Shown one piece after another: positions 1 through 7,334 of a stretch of 64,000 nt of DNA. The position numbers and the translations under genes are program-made. The stretch comes from Paenibacillus sp. BJ-4 (GTDB lineage: Bacteria > Bacillota > Bacilli > Paenibacillales > Paenibacillaceae): contig NZ_JAIVEM010000072.1 of assembly GCF_020404765.1 (NCBI RefSeq), forward strand, positions 1-64,000. Reading direction: 5' to 3'. The notes under the pieces are model-generated. The model did no database searches. It saw nothing but the letters and a program-made list of their open reading frames with translations, and was not told the origin of the DNA. The stretch's first letter is position 1. Each line of letters starts with the position of its first letter.

Positions 1-603
1 CAATTGGAAGCGGCTGGTGTAGACGCAATTGTAGCCCAGGGAAGTGAAGCTGGGGGACATCGCGGCACATTCTTGAAGAGCGTTTCCGACACTCAGATAG
101 GCACCGTGGCTCTTGTTCCGCAGATCGTGGATCATGTAACAATTCCAGTCATCGCATCGGGAGGCATCATGGATGGAAGGGGGCTTGTAGCAAGCCTCGC
201 ATTAGGAGCCGCCGCCGTACAAATGGGAACTGCCTTTCTGGCGTGTCCCGAAAGCGGTGCTCATACAACGTACAAACAGAAGATTCTTTCAGAAAATGAG
301 GATTGCACCGAAATTACTCGCGTGTACTCTGGCAAAGCCGCACGAGGTATTCGAACAGAATTTATGAATGACATGCATCGGTATCCCGGAAATATTCCTG
401 CCTACCCAATTCAAAACGCAATGACGAGGGACATTCGCCAGGCAGCTGCAAAAGCGAATAACCCTGAGTACATGTCACTCTGGGCGGGCCAAGGTCTTCG
501 GTTAGCCACCGATCGCTCTGCCGCTGCAACTGTCAAACAGACGATCGATCAAGCAAATGTGCTTGTCAAACTAATCTTTAATCTTCGAAGAGTCGGAGAC
601 TAA
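1..603 (+). CDS. nitronate monooxygenase (NMO/2-nitropropane dioxygenase family), 3' part
   Basis: The reading frame is open from the window edge, so the N-terminus is missing; about 200 residues remain. The segment GVDAIVAQGSEAGGHRGTF is the conserved FMN/substrate-binding stretch of the nitronate monooxygenase TIM barrel, with the catalytic-type His in EAGGHRG. VPVIASGGIMDGRG-like and GAAAVQMGTAFL segments are the FMN-phosphate loops. Family members oxidise alkyl nitronates (for example propionate 3-nitronate) with FMN and O2 in the cytoplasm. The gene ends at TAA and is followed by a hairpin shared with the convergent gene on the other strand. Function is assigned from family signatures; the substrate is not known. 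Confidence 0.88.
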   Translation, partial: QLEAAGVDAIVAQGSEAGGHRGTFLKSVSDTQIGTVALVPQIVDHVTIPVIASGGIMDGRGLVASLALGAAAVQMGTAFLACPESGAHTTYKQKILSENEDCTEITRVYSGKAARGIRTEFMNDMHRYPGNIPAYPIQNAMTRDIRQAAAKANNPEYMSLWAGQGLRLATDRSAAATVKQTIDQANVLVKLIFNLRRVGD

Positions 604-631
604 TACAATTGTACCTAGATAAAATGAAGAA

Positions 632-655
632 ACCATAGCTCGTCGCTATGGTCTC
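632..655. terminator. bidirectional intrinsic terminator between convergent genes
   Basis: ACCATAGC and GCTATGGT form an 8-bp stem with a 5-nt loop. It is followed by TCTCTTT on the plus strand and by TTTCTTCATTTT on the minus strand. It lies between the nitronate monooxygenase and VOC genes, which converge here. Confidence 0.65.
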
Positions 656-703
656 TTTCAGCAGTCAGTAAAATTACTAATTACGAAATTCGCCCCACTC
701 ACT

Positions 704-1120
704 TCAACTGTCCGTCAGCGACCTACCGCTGAACCGTTTGATCGCTTCCTCGGTCACCGGCGCGAAGAGGTTAACCAGGTTGCCGTCGGGATCGCGAAAC
801 AGCACAGCACGGTTCCCCCACGGCATCGTGGTTGGTTTCTTTACCCACTCGTTGACAAACGGCTTCAAGCGCTCGTATTCGGCATCGACATCGTGGACGC
901 GAAACTCGATGATGACAGTGTGATTGTCGGCTGCCACTGCGGAACCAGCGCCGAACAGTTGCACCGTCTGGGAGTGGCCGATCGCCAGAGTGCACGATGG
1001 CACAACGAGTTCGGCAAAGACGGGCGCGGGGCGTTCCGCCGAAACACCCATGACTTTCTCATAGAACTCGACGAGACGATCCACGTCGTCGGTAATGATG
1101 CGTACAGAAGCAAAATTCAC
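704..1120 (-). CDS. VOC-family (glyoxalase/bleomycin-resistance-like) protein
   Basis: A 138-residue protein of the vicinal-oxygen-chelate superfamily. It has two beta-alpha-beta-beta-beta units, with the typical opening segment ending in VEFYEKVMGV and the closing segment WGNRAVLFRDPDGNLVNLF, which supplies the usual metal/substrate face. Members include glyoxalases, dioxygenases and antibiotic-binding proteins; nothing here fixes the substrate. The start is GTG at 1120, because an AGGAAGG ribosome binding site sits about 10 nt upstream and the nearby ATG at 1130 is out of frame. A promoter with an operator-like inverted repeat lies just upstream, so expression is probably regulated. Confidence 0.82.
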   Translation of the reverse strand: MNFASVRIITDDVDRLVEFYEKVMGVSAERPAPVFAELVVPSCTLAIGHSQTVQLFGAGSAVAADNHTVIIEFRVHDVDAEYERLKPFVNEWVKKPTTMPWGNRAVLFRDPDGNLVNLFAPVTEEAIKRFSGRSLTDS

Positions 1121-1144
1121 GAGATACCATCCTTCCTATAATAA

Positions 1145-1179
1145 ATGATACAATACGGTATCATATCATTTTGGGTCAA
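1145..1179 (-). promoter_or_regulatory. sigma-A-type promoter with overlapping palindromic operator for the VOC gene
   Basis: Read on the minus strand, TTGACC (1174-1179) and TATTGT (1150-1155) are spaced by 18 nt. A 7-bp perfect inverted repeat, ATGATAC-N6-GTATCAT (1145-1164), covers the -10 element. A repressor bound there would block transcription. No candidate regulator gene is adjacent. Confidence 0.5.
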
Positions 1180-1180
1180 A

Positions 1181-1589
1181 ATACTTCGCATTTATCTCCC
1201 ATTCCTTTATGGTTACTTACTCCGAGTATAAAATAACGCTACTGACAACAGTATGTCAGTAGTGTTCTAACATTTTTTTGGGCTTCCTCCCGAATTCGAT
1301 TTCGGAATGCGTCAGTACACGATATGTCTTGATTCTTATCTTTCCAGAACTGCTCACATTATGGATTACAGTGATTAGTGATTACGGGTGCGGCATTGAT
1401 TGTCATATCGAACAGTATGGGGCTACTAAGGGTTAAAAATTAATGCCTATTGATTCAACTATACCAGCTAATAGCTTGTCAAGATTACCAGTAAAGTGAT
1501 TCTAAATCATGTGGTATAGTTAAAATGAGCATGCCAAATAACCCTCCAATTTCCGTTGTGTCTTGGAAGGTTATGCTAATAATAATCTT
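1181..1589. other. intergenic stretch, no gene seen
   Basis: No open frame of believable composition was found on either strand. A hairpin (AACCCTCCAA with TTGGAAGGTT, about 1541-1573) lies just downstream of the transposase remnant and may belong to the end of that element. Nothing else is recognisable. Confidence 0.5.
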
Positions 1590-2796
1590 TTAAATTGGAC
1601 GAAATCCCTTTTTGTTTTTCAAGATTGCATAGAGCCAATGGACGAGCTTATTTGCACATGCGATTAGAGCTACTTTATGTGGTTTTCCTTCTGCTCTCTT
1701 GCGATCATAGAACGCTTTGATTCGCATATTTCGGGAGCGTATAAGCCCACACTGGACAGCCATTACCAGTGCGTAACGCAACTGCCTGGAACCACGTTTC
1801 GTGATTCGATTTCGAGTTGCTGTAAATTTACCGGAAGCAAAGACACTCGGGTCAATGCCTGCAAAAGCCACTAACTTTTTAGGATGATCAAATCGGTCGA
1901 CTTCTCCAATTTCAGATAAAATTGTTGCAGCAATTTTATGCCCAATACCGGGAATCGACTGAATTAATTCATACTCTTCAATTTCTTCAGCCAGAGCATC
2001 TATGTTCTGTTCCAGTTCAGCAAGATGCTCTTGGTACTGAAGAATAAGGGTAATAAGAACTTTCAAATTGATTAAGTGGCTTGCATACATGGTTTGCTGA
2101 AATGGGTTTTGCTTTGCCGCGTCTAGCAGTCGCTGAACCCGTTGGTTAATCCAGCCCTCTGACGCCCCCGTTTCGAAGAAAGTAGTTCTTTCATCTTAGC
2201 TTTGAGTGTAATTTCATCCGTCTGAAAAACTGAATATGAGGTTGGAAATTTACTTAAAAACCGTAGTGAAATACGGGAATACATAGCTCCAAAGACGCCT
2301 TTGTAAGCTGGGAAAACCTGATCTAAAACGGCTTGGAATTGCAGCTTCGTCTGTACACACATCTTTGAAAGGGACTCATACTGTCTTGTAAGATAGCGCA
2401 GATTGAGAAGTTGCACACCTCTTTTCTTAAAAGGTTCAAACTCTTCCTTGTAGTACAACTCTCCCAATAGGTAAGCGTCCGCAGCATCCGTCTTTACTTT
2501 ACGAAGTTGAGACTTTCTAAGCCGATTTGAGATGAGCGGATTAATGACAATGTAAATGTAGTGATGTTCTTCTAGGAACTGAACAACGGGACTTTGGTAA
2601 TGGCCGGTTGCTTCTAGAATAAGTAGAGGACGTAGTCTGGATGCAGTCTCAACATCCTTCAAAACTTGATGTAAATTTGCTAGGCCATCACGAGTGTGCT
2701 CGAAGTGGAATGTCCCTCTGAAGGGCTTTTCGCGCGCTAAAAAGGCTTGTCCATGACTTTCTTCTTTTGAATTTCTAGACCGACAACTGGATTCAT
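1590..2796 (-). pseudogene. IS110-family transposase, disrupted by two frameshifts
   Basis: Three frame segments together rebuild one IS110-type DEDD transposase of about 400 residues. The N-terminus begins at ATG 2796 (MNPVVGLEI...), shifts frame near 2760, continues through ILEATGHYQ and KTDAADAYLLGEL (the RuvC-like acidic residues), and shifts again near 2160. The C-terminal half has IPGIGHKIAATILSEIG and GIDPSVFASGKF, the Tnp20 domain with its catalytic serine. The first acidic residue, normally Asp in VGLDI, is Glu here. With two frameshifts and this change the element should be inactive unless the indels are sequencing errors. The family usually lacks terminal inverted repeats, so the ends cannot be fixed by eye. 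Confidence 0.85.
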
Positions 2797-2995
2797 TTCA
2801 TCTCTCCCTGTAAGTTTAGATTCCCCGGCATCCCTAAGGTTCTTCTTGTCGCTCCATAGCATCGCTTGTTATACGGGATCTTACGTCCCAACCAGCCTCA
2901 ATCATGGTCATGACAAGTAGGGCGAACACTATAGCGCTCGGGATCAAGTCCCACGGGCAGGTACGTTCGACCAGGCTACCTTAATCCTCTATGCA
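2797..2995 (-). other. 5' non-coding leader of the IS110 element (candidate bridge-RNA region)
   Basis: About 200 nt without an open frame lie upstream of the transposase start on the minus strand. In the IS110 subgroup this region between the left end and the recombinase gene encodes the bridge RNA that specifies target and donor. Short self-complementary segments are visible, but I could not fold it or identify the guide loops. The assignment rests on position and family knowledge only. Confidence 0.3.
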
Positions 2996-2999
2996 AATG

Positions 3000-3032
3000 A
3001 AAAAAGGATCAACCAGAAAGAACTGGTTGATC
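3000..3032 (-). terminator. intrinsic terminator, minus strand
   Basis: GATCAACCAG (3007-3016) and CTGGTTGATC (3023-3032) form a perfect 10-bp stem with a 6-nt loop. On the minus strand it is followed by CTTTTTT. No minus-strand gene lies immediately upstream of it, so it may stop outside transcription from entering the insertion element. Confidence 0.6.
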
Positions 3033-3215
3033 TCATAATACGAACGGGCAGGTTAGTTTAACTCCAGAAATAAGAAAAGGGAACAAGTGTTCTTTACATA
3101 TATTATATATGAGTATATAATCAAAACGAAACGGAGATCTGGTGTGCTTGTTAAAGCAATGTAGATTTTTCTTTAGTACAAGCACATTATAAATAGCTCA
3201 ATTGGAGGAGTCTGT

Positions 3216-4034
3216 ATGCCATATTGTAAAGTCAAGAATGCCAATATATATTACGAAGAAATTGGTAAAGGCAAACCGATTATAATGATTCATGGTTTTA
3301 CACCAGATCATCGGTTAATGAGTGGGTGTATGGAACCGATATTTGAAGATATCCCCGGTTGGCGTCGTATCTATCTTGACCTGCCTGGAATGGGACAAAC
3401 AAAGGATTATGATCAAATATGTAATTCAGATGATATGCTGGAAGCAGTTATAAATTTTATTGAAACTCTTGTCCCAAACCAAGATTATCTCATAGCAGGC
3501 GAATCATACGGTGGATATATTACAAGAGGAATAATTAATAGACATAAAGATCGTATTGGTGGAGCTGCACTGATTTGTCCATTAATTATTCCTGAACACA
3601 AAAGAAGAATACTTCCTGAGCATTTTGTTGTTCATTGTGATCGCGAGTTTATGGACACCTTAAGTGAAGAGCAAATAAGTGATTTTAGCGCAAATCAGGT
3701 CGTTCTCAATGAATATAATTGGAAAAGGTATTCTGAAGAGATAGTGGCAGGTTGTAAGATCGCTGACTACGATTTTCTTAGCAAGATTCAAAGCAACTAT
3801 GCATTTTCCACCAATATAGATGAATTAGTTTTCGATAAACCAACAGTATTTACTCTTGGGCGACAAGATGCAGTCGTTGGTTACATAGATGCTTTCAGAA
3901 TTTTAGACAATTATCCTAGAGCAACCTTTGCTGTTCTAGATCGAGCAGGCCATAATCTTCAGATTGAACAGGCTCTATTATTTGAGTCACTTATGCGTGA
4001 GTGGCTTGAAAGAGTAACAGAGTTTGGATTTTAG
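3216..4034 (+). CDS. alpha/beta-hydrolase
   Basis: A 272-residue cytoplasmic alpha/beta-hydrolase with no signal peptide. MIHGFTPDH carries the oxyanion-hole HG motif (about residue 27), GESYGGY is the nucleophile elbow with Ser at about residue 100, GRQDAVVGY supplies the acid Asp, and AGHNLQ near the C-terminus supplies the catalytic His. The order and spacing are those of the standard fold. The start follows GGAGGAG with 6-nt spacing. The gene is monocistronic, with its own terminator downstream. It is more AT-rich than the neighbouring phage genes. The substrate cannot be predicted. Confidence 0.85.
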   Translation: MPYCKVKNANIYYEEIGKGKPIIMIHGFTPDHRLMSGCMEPIFEDIPGWRRIYLDLPGMGQTKDYDQICNSDDMLEAVINFIETLVPNQDYLIAGESYGGYITRGIINRHKDRIGGAALICPLIIPEHKRRILPEHFVVHCDREFMDTLSEEQISDFSANQVVLNEYNWKRYSEEIVAGCKIADYDFLSKIQSNYAFSTNIDELVFDKPTVFTLGRQDAVVGYIDAFRILDNYPRATFAVLDRAGHNLQIEQALLFESLMREWLERVTEFGF

Positions 4035-4080
4035 TTGTATATTAATCCATTGAAATAACGGGAAACGATAGTTCAGTATC

Positions 4081-4109
4081 AACCACCTATTTAATTAGGT
4101 GGTTTTCTT
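4081..4109 (+). terminator. intrinsic terminator of the alpha/beta-hydrolase gene
   Basis: AACCACCTA pairs with TAGGTGGTT over a short AT loop, followed by TTTTCTT. Confidence 0.8.
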
Positions 4110-4147
4110 ATGCCTATAGATCAACATCCAAGATAATCATGCAAAAT

Positions 4148-4247
4148 AAAAAGGGAGACGCGCGAACGTCTCCCCCCCAATCCAGGGTATCCCCCGGCTG
4201 AGATAGCGGCCCGCCACGCGTGGCATTTTCGAGTCATCCGCTATCTC
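4148..4247. other. cluster of strong inverted repeats at the left edge of the prophage late region
   Basis: Three perfect palindromic elements lie within 100 bp. GGGAGACG/CGTCTCCC (4153-4174) is followed on the minus strand by a T-rich run, so it could be a minus-strand terminator. GCCACGCGTGGC (4213-4224) is nested between the arms of GAGATAGCGG/CCGCTATCTC (4200-4209 and 4238-4247). The location just before the first phage gene would fit a regulatory leader, a structured RNA or a packaging or boundary site; the sequence alone does not decide. Confidence 0.45.
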
Positions 4248-4283
4248 GCATTCCAGTATATAGGAAAGCTGAGGGATACGACA

Positions 4284-4502
4284 ATGGGAACAGCAGACGA
4301 ACAATACAACGCATCATTACAACGCGAGATTGAAATCATAGAAGGTATCCTTGAAAGCAAGGCGCAATACCGGAAGATTGTTAAGGCTGGCATAGCACAG
4401 TGGGTCAAAGACCTGCAGGCTGGGAATATAAAAATGCAGACGGTGCAAGATTTGGATCGGCTGATTGAATTAGATATCAAGCTGCAAAAGGACGAGTTGT
4501 AA
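4284..4502 (+). CDS. small phage-associated protein of unknown function
   Basis: A 72-residue acidic, largely helical protein with no recognised domain. It begins at ATG after a GAGGG ribosome binding site about 9 nt upstream, and it ends in QDLDRLIELDIKLQKDEL. A truncated second copy of exactly this C-terminal end is found at 5280-5348, which shows that the sequence was duplicated and that the family is real. It is the first gene of the prophage late region, upstream of the terminase genes. A role as a regulator or packaging accessory is possible but unsupported. Confidence 0.6.
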   Translation: MGTADEQYNASLQREIEIIEGILESKAQYRKIVKAGIAQWVKDLQAGNIKMQTVQDLDRLIELDIKLQKDEL

Positions 4503-4646
4503 ATCCGTATTATATTCCCACCAATTAATTCATAAATATGGATTTAATGAACAACATTATGATTTTATTGTAATAAAAATTAAAAAAATGGAATCTTTTA
4601 GTAGAATGAGGTGGTATTCTAATATATAAGGAGGAATAGAAGTATT

Positions 4647-5147
4647 ATGAAGAAGAAACATTTAATCGCGTCAGCCTTATCTTTAGGTTTGCTAGGAGGA
4701 GCTATTGCTGTACCCAGTGCGATCTTTGCGGATTCAGATGCTGCAACTAATTTCGCAAGTACATCGACTTACGCGACCCATGATGAGGTGAAAACACCTG
4801 GTAATCATGATGTGGGCCTTTTTAGGACAAAAGATCTTTTTAATGTGAACCTTGACGGCAAGTCGCCATTAACAGAGTTCTCCATAGTTCCTGGATATGG
4901 TCATGTTAAGATTCGTGTAGTAAACAACAGCAAGTCGACGCTTACTTTTACCTTAAAGCATGTCGATAGTGGAGATTATTTATTTACCAAGTATGTGGGT
5001 GCTGGTGAACCATTTAATTGGTATAGCAAGGATGGATTTCGAAACGGAATGCGCTCAGGAAAATATGAAATACAGTGGCGTGCTGGCGGAGCTTATGTAG
5101 ACGCCTCAGCATGGGGTATCTCAGCCAATAGCCCAGATGAGCTCTAA
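4647..5147 (+). CDS. secreted protein of unknown function, prophage cargo
   Basis: A 166-residue precursor with a clear Sec signal peptide: MKKKH, a hydrophobic core, then a likely AXA-type cut after SAIFA (about residue 28). The mature part is rich in Lys, Gly, Ser and aromatic residues and looks like a single beta-sandwich domain; I recognise no family. A strong AAGGAGG site lies 12 nt before the ATG and a strong terminator follows, so it is an independent transcription unit. It lies between the small phage gene and a relic of that gene's 3' end, in AT-rich sequence, and is best read as a lysogenic-conversion (moron) cassette. Confidence 0.7.
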   Translation: MKKKHLIASALSLGLLGGAIAVPSAIFADSDAATNFASTSTYATHDEVKTPGNHDVGLFRTKDLFNVNLDGKSPLTEFSIVPGYGHVKIRVVNNSKSTLTFTLKHVDSGDYLFTKYVGAGEPFNWYSKDGFRNGMRSGKYEIQWRAGGAYVDASAWGISANSPDEL

Positions 5148-5165
5148 TTAAATCAAGCTATCAAA

Positions 5166-5209
5166 CAAAGAAGCTCCAACCTTTTCCGGTTCGGGGCTTT
5201 CTTTGTTTT
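5166..5209 (+). terminator. intrinsic terminator of the secreted-protein gene
   Basis: CAAAGAA-GCTCC pairs with GGGGCTTTCTTTG across a 15-nt loop and is followed by TTTT. Confidence 0.75.
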
Positions 5210-5279
5210 ACCCAAATGTCACATCATATTATCAAATAAATCAAAATAATTGTATTTACATTCGTGGGGGTGGTGATGA

Positions 5280-5348
5280 GAACGAGCGGTTCAGGACTTG
5301 GACCGTCTCGTTGAATTGGATATTAAGCTTCAAAAGGATGAACTGTAA
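5280..5348 (+). pseudogene. 3'-end relic of a paralogue of the 4284-4502 gene
   Basis: The frame reads ERAVQDLDRLVELDIKLQKD and then EL and stop, matching the last 20 or so residues of the gene at 4284-4502 with only two or three substitutions. The DNA differs at several third positions, so this is a diverged copy and not a fresh duplication. An in-frame TGA lies directly upstream, so it cannot be a whole gene. Together with the intact copy it brackets the secreted-protein cassette. Confidence 0.8.
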
Positions 5349-5471
5349 TAATCCGAACACGATAGGGTCAGACCTATGCCTATCTTTTCCTAGATGAAGT
5401 CAACAGCCCAATCTTTTTGGTTAATTGCACAATAAGCTACTTTGACTAGACTTTGGAGGTGATCATTAATT

Positions 5472-6215
5472 ATGTTTCGACATTATTGTTGGCAAAAGAA
5501 AATGCATCGGAGAAAATTTAGAAGATGTATAGTTAAAAAAGTCAAAGTTTTGCCGAAGGTCATTGTTAAAGGGATTCGAGGACCGCAAGGACCGCAAGGA
5601 CCGCAAGGACCGCAGGGACTGCCAGGTCCACAGGGAGTTCCAGGTGCTCAAGGTCAGCAAGGGCTACAAGGTTTTCAAGGAATTCCCGGACCCGCAGGGC
5701 CAGTAGGGGCAACGGGACCGGCAGGAGCAGTAGGGCCCGCAGGACCTCAAGGACCGGCAGGAGCAGTAGGGCCAGCAGGAGCAACGGGGCCAGCAGGGCC
5801 TGCAGGCTTCGGGATATCAGACTTCTTAAGTGTTTTCCGAGCAGATCCTGGTACGGGGACTGACACAGTTCCGGGTAACTCACCAATTACCTTTACTGGG
5901 GTTTTAGCGAATGTTGGTGGTGCATTTACTTTCACTCCTCCATCTCCAACGATAACAATTAACGAGACGGGGAGCTACTTCATCTCATTTTCTATCCACA
6001 ACCAAGGTGATGCGGACTTCAATCTCACTGTTAACGGAACTCCTATAACACCATTACCTTTCTCAGGTAATGGTGGGGGGCCTACTGCAGCTGAGGTTAT
6101 TATAACCGTTACAACAGTTCCGACTATAATACAACTGGTAAATGCCAACGCAACTCCTGCTCAGTTGCACAATAATATTAATACAACTATGACAATATTA
6201 AAGTTGACGCCTTAA
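5472..6215 (+). CDS. collagen-like Gly-X-Y repeat protein (BclA-like)
   Basis: A 247-residue protein in three parts: a basic N-terminus (residues 1-35), an uninterrupted run of about 27 Gly-X-Y triplets (about residues 36-115, many GPQ, GPA and GAT), and a C-terminal domain of about 130 residues that resembles the TNF/C1q-like head of exosporium protein BclA ([15 protein letters not shown]...). Such proteins form trimeric fibres on spores or phage particles. The start follows GGAGGTGATC. It lies between the relic at 5280-5348 and the small terminase gene. It could be a host spore-surface gene carried as cargo or a virion decoration. Confidence 0.85.
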   Translation: MFRHYCWQKKMHRRKFRRCIVKKVKVLPKVIVKGIRGPQGPQGPQGPQGLPGPQGVPGAQGQQGLQGFQGIPGPAGPVGATGPAGAVGPAGPQGPAGAVGPAGATGPAGPAGFGISDFLSVFRADPGTGTDTVPGNSPITFTGVLANVGGAFTFTPPSPTITINETGSYFISFSIHNQGDADFNLTVNGTPITPLPFSGNGGGPTAAEVIITVTTVPTIIQLVNANATPAQLHNNINTTMTILKLTP

Positions 6216-6328
6216 TATTGTTACTTAGTAGTAATTTATTCAGTAAAAGGTTTAAGGTTTATGTCTTTTATCCGGTCAATTTGTCTAATTATTCAGAGAC
6301 CTGAACTATGGGGGTGGTGAAATGTAGA

Positions 6329-7222
6329 ATGCCTAGAGAGAGAAGCCCTGAACGGGACAAAGCCAGACAGATGTGGTTGGAGAGCAGCGGGACGATGCGA
6401 CTTAAGGACATCGCCGCTGCTCTTTCTGTTCCTGAAAGTCGGGTCCGCAAATGGAAGTCTATGGACCGCTGGCAGGATACTTTGAAAGGGAACGTTTTTG
6501 ATTCCTCTAATGGGAACGTTCCAAATGGAACGAAAGGGAACGCTCCTAATCCAAGAGGAGCGCCAAAGGGGAACAAAAACGCTGTCGGCAATCGTGGCGG
6601 TGCTCCCCCTGGAAATCAGAACGCTAAAGGAAATAGTGGTGGTCCGGGCGGTCCCTATCGCAACAAGAAGGCCCTCAAGACAGGGATGTATGAAACCATA
6701 TTTCTGGATGCCTTGGAGGAAGACGAGCAGGAGCTGTTTGATCAGATTGACACTTCCCCTTTGGTCCAGCTTAATGAGCAGCTTATTATGTTGTCCATTC
6801 AGGAGCGTAGACACATGCGCCGGGTCAAGCAGCTTGAAGCTGGCCTGACCGACGAGGAGAAGAAGATCAAGCAGGAGCTGCACCAGCGTAAGGACAAGGT
6901 TCCTTATACTAGCCCAAAAACAGGAAAGCAAATCAATTTGTCTGTTGAAACCGAAGGTATGAAGGTCACGGAAATTACGACCGTCACTACTTCCAAGCTG
7001 GATAAGATTTTGAAACAGGAAGAAGCGCTGGTTAAAACCCGTGACAAGAAGCTTCGGGTTATTAACCTTATTGCCAGCTTGCAGCAAGAGGAAGAAAAGC
7101 TGGAGATTGCTCGTGAACGGCTGGAACTGGAGAAATTCAAGACGCGTGGATATGGTGGTTCAGGAGGCGATGAAGGCGGCGAAAACGATGATGATGACGA
7201 TGGGGATGACGACGAATGGTAA
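6329..7222 (+). CDS. xtmA: phage terminase small subunit (PBSX XtmA-like)
   Basis: An N-terminal helix-turn-helix (about residues 15-50, MRLKDIAAALSVPESRVRKW) would bind the packaging site. It is followed by a low-complexity Gly/Asn/Pro linker with repeated GN(V/A)PN units (about residues 52-110), a helical oligomerisation part and a highly acidic DDDD tail. This layout is that of PBSX-type small terminases, which recruit the large subunit to DNA. The ATG at 6308 has no ribosome binding site; the in-frame ATG at 6329 follows GGGGGTGG by about 11 nt and is chosen. The stop overlaps an ATG at 7216 that would begin the large subunit, implying translational coupling. Confidence 0.82.
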   Translation: MPRERSPERDKARQMWLESSGTMRLKDIAAALSVPESRVRKWKSMDRWQDTLKGNVFDSSNGNVPNGTKGNAPNPRGAPKGNKNAVGNRGGAPPGNQNAKGNSGGPGGPYRNKKALKTGMYETIFLDALEEDEQELFDQIDTSPLVQLNEQLIMLSIQERRHMRRVKQLEAGLTDEEKKIKQELHQRKDKVPYTSPKTGKQINLSVETEGMKVTEITTVTTSKLDKILKQEEALVKTRDKKLRVINLIASLQQEEEKLEIARERLELEKFKTRGYGGSGGDEGGENDDDDDGDDDEW

Positions 7223-7334
7223 TTACTCTTGCTAAGGAGCATCGAAAACGAGCCAAGCGGCGGTTAAAGCAGCGCCCTGAAAAGCTGGCTGAACTGAAGA
7301 GGTTCTGGCTGACTTCGAGCAATTCTGCTGGCGC

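Noticed and set aside
5578..5815. repeated GGACCGCAAGGACCGCAAGG-type units as a possible repeat or CRISPR array
   Set aside because: The repeats are in frame and encode Gly-X-Y collagen triplets; there are no unique spacers.
6293..7087. 264-codon open frame on the minus strand
   Set aside because: It is antisense to the small terminase gene, lacks a ribosome binding site and has no protein-like domain pattern.
7290..7305. programmed frameshift at the start of the large terminase
   Set aside because: The codons GCT GAA CTG AAG AGG contain no slippery heptamer and nothing stimulatory was seen.
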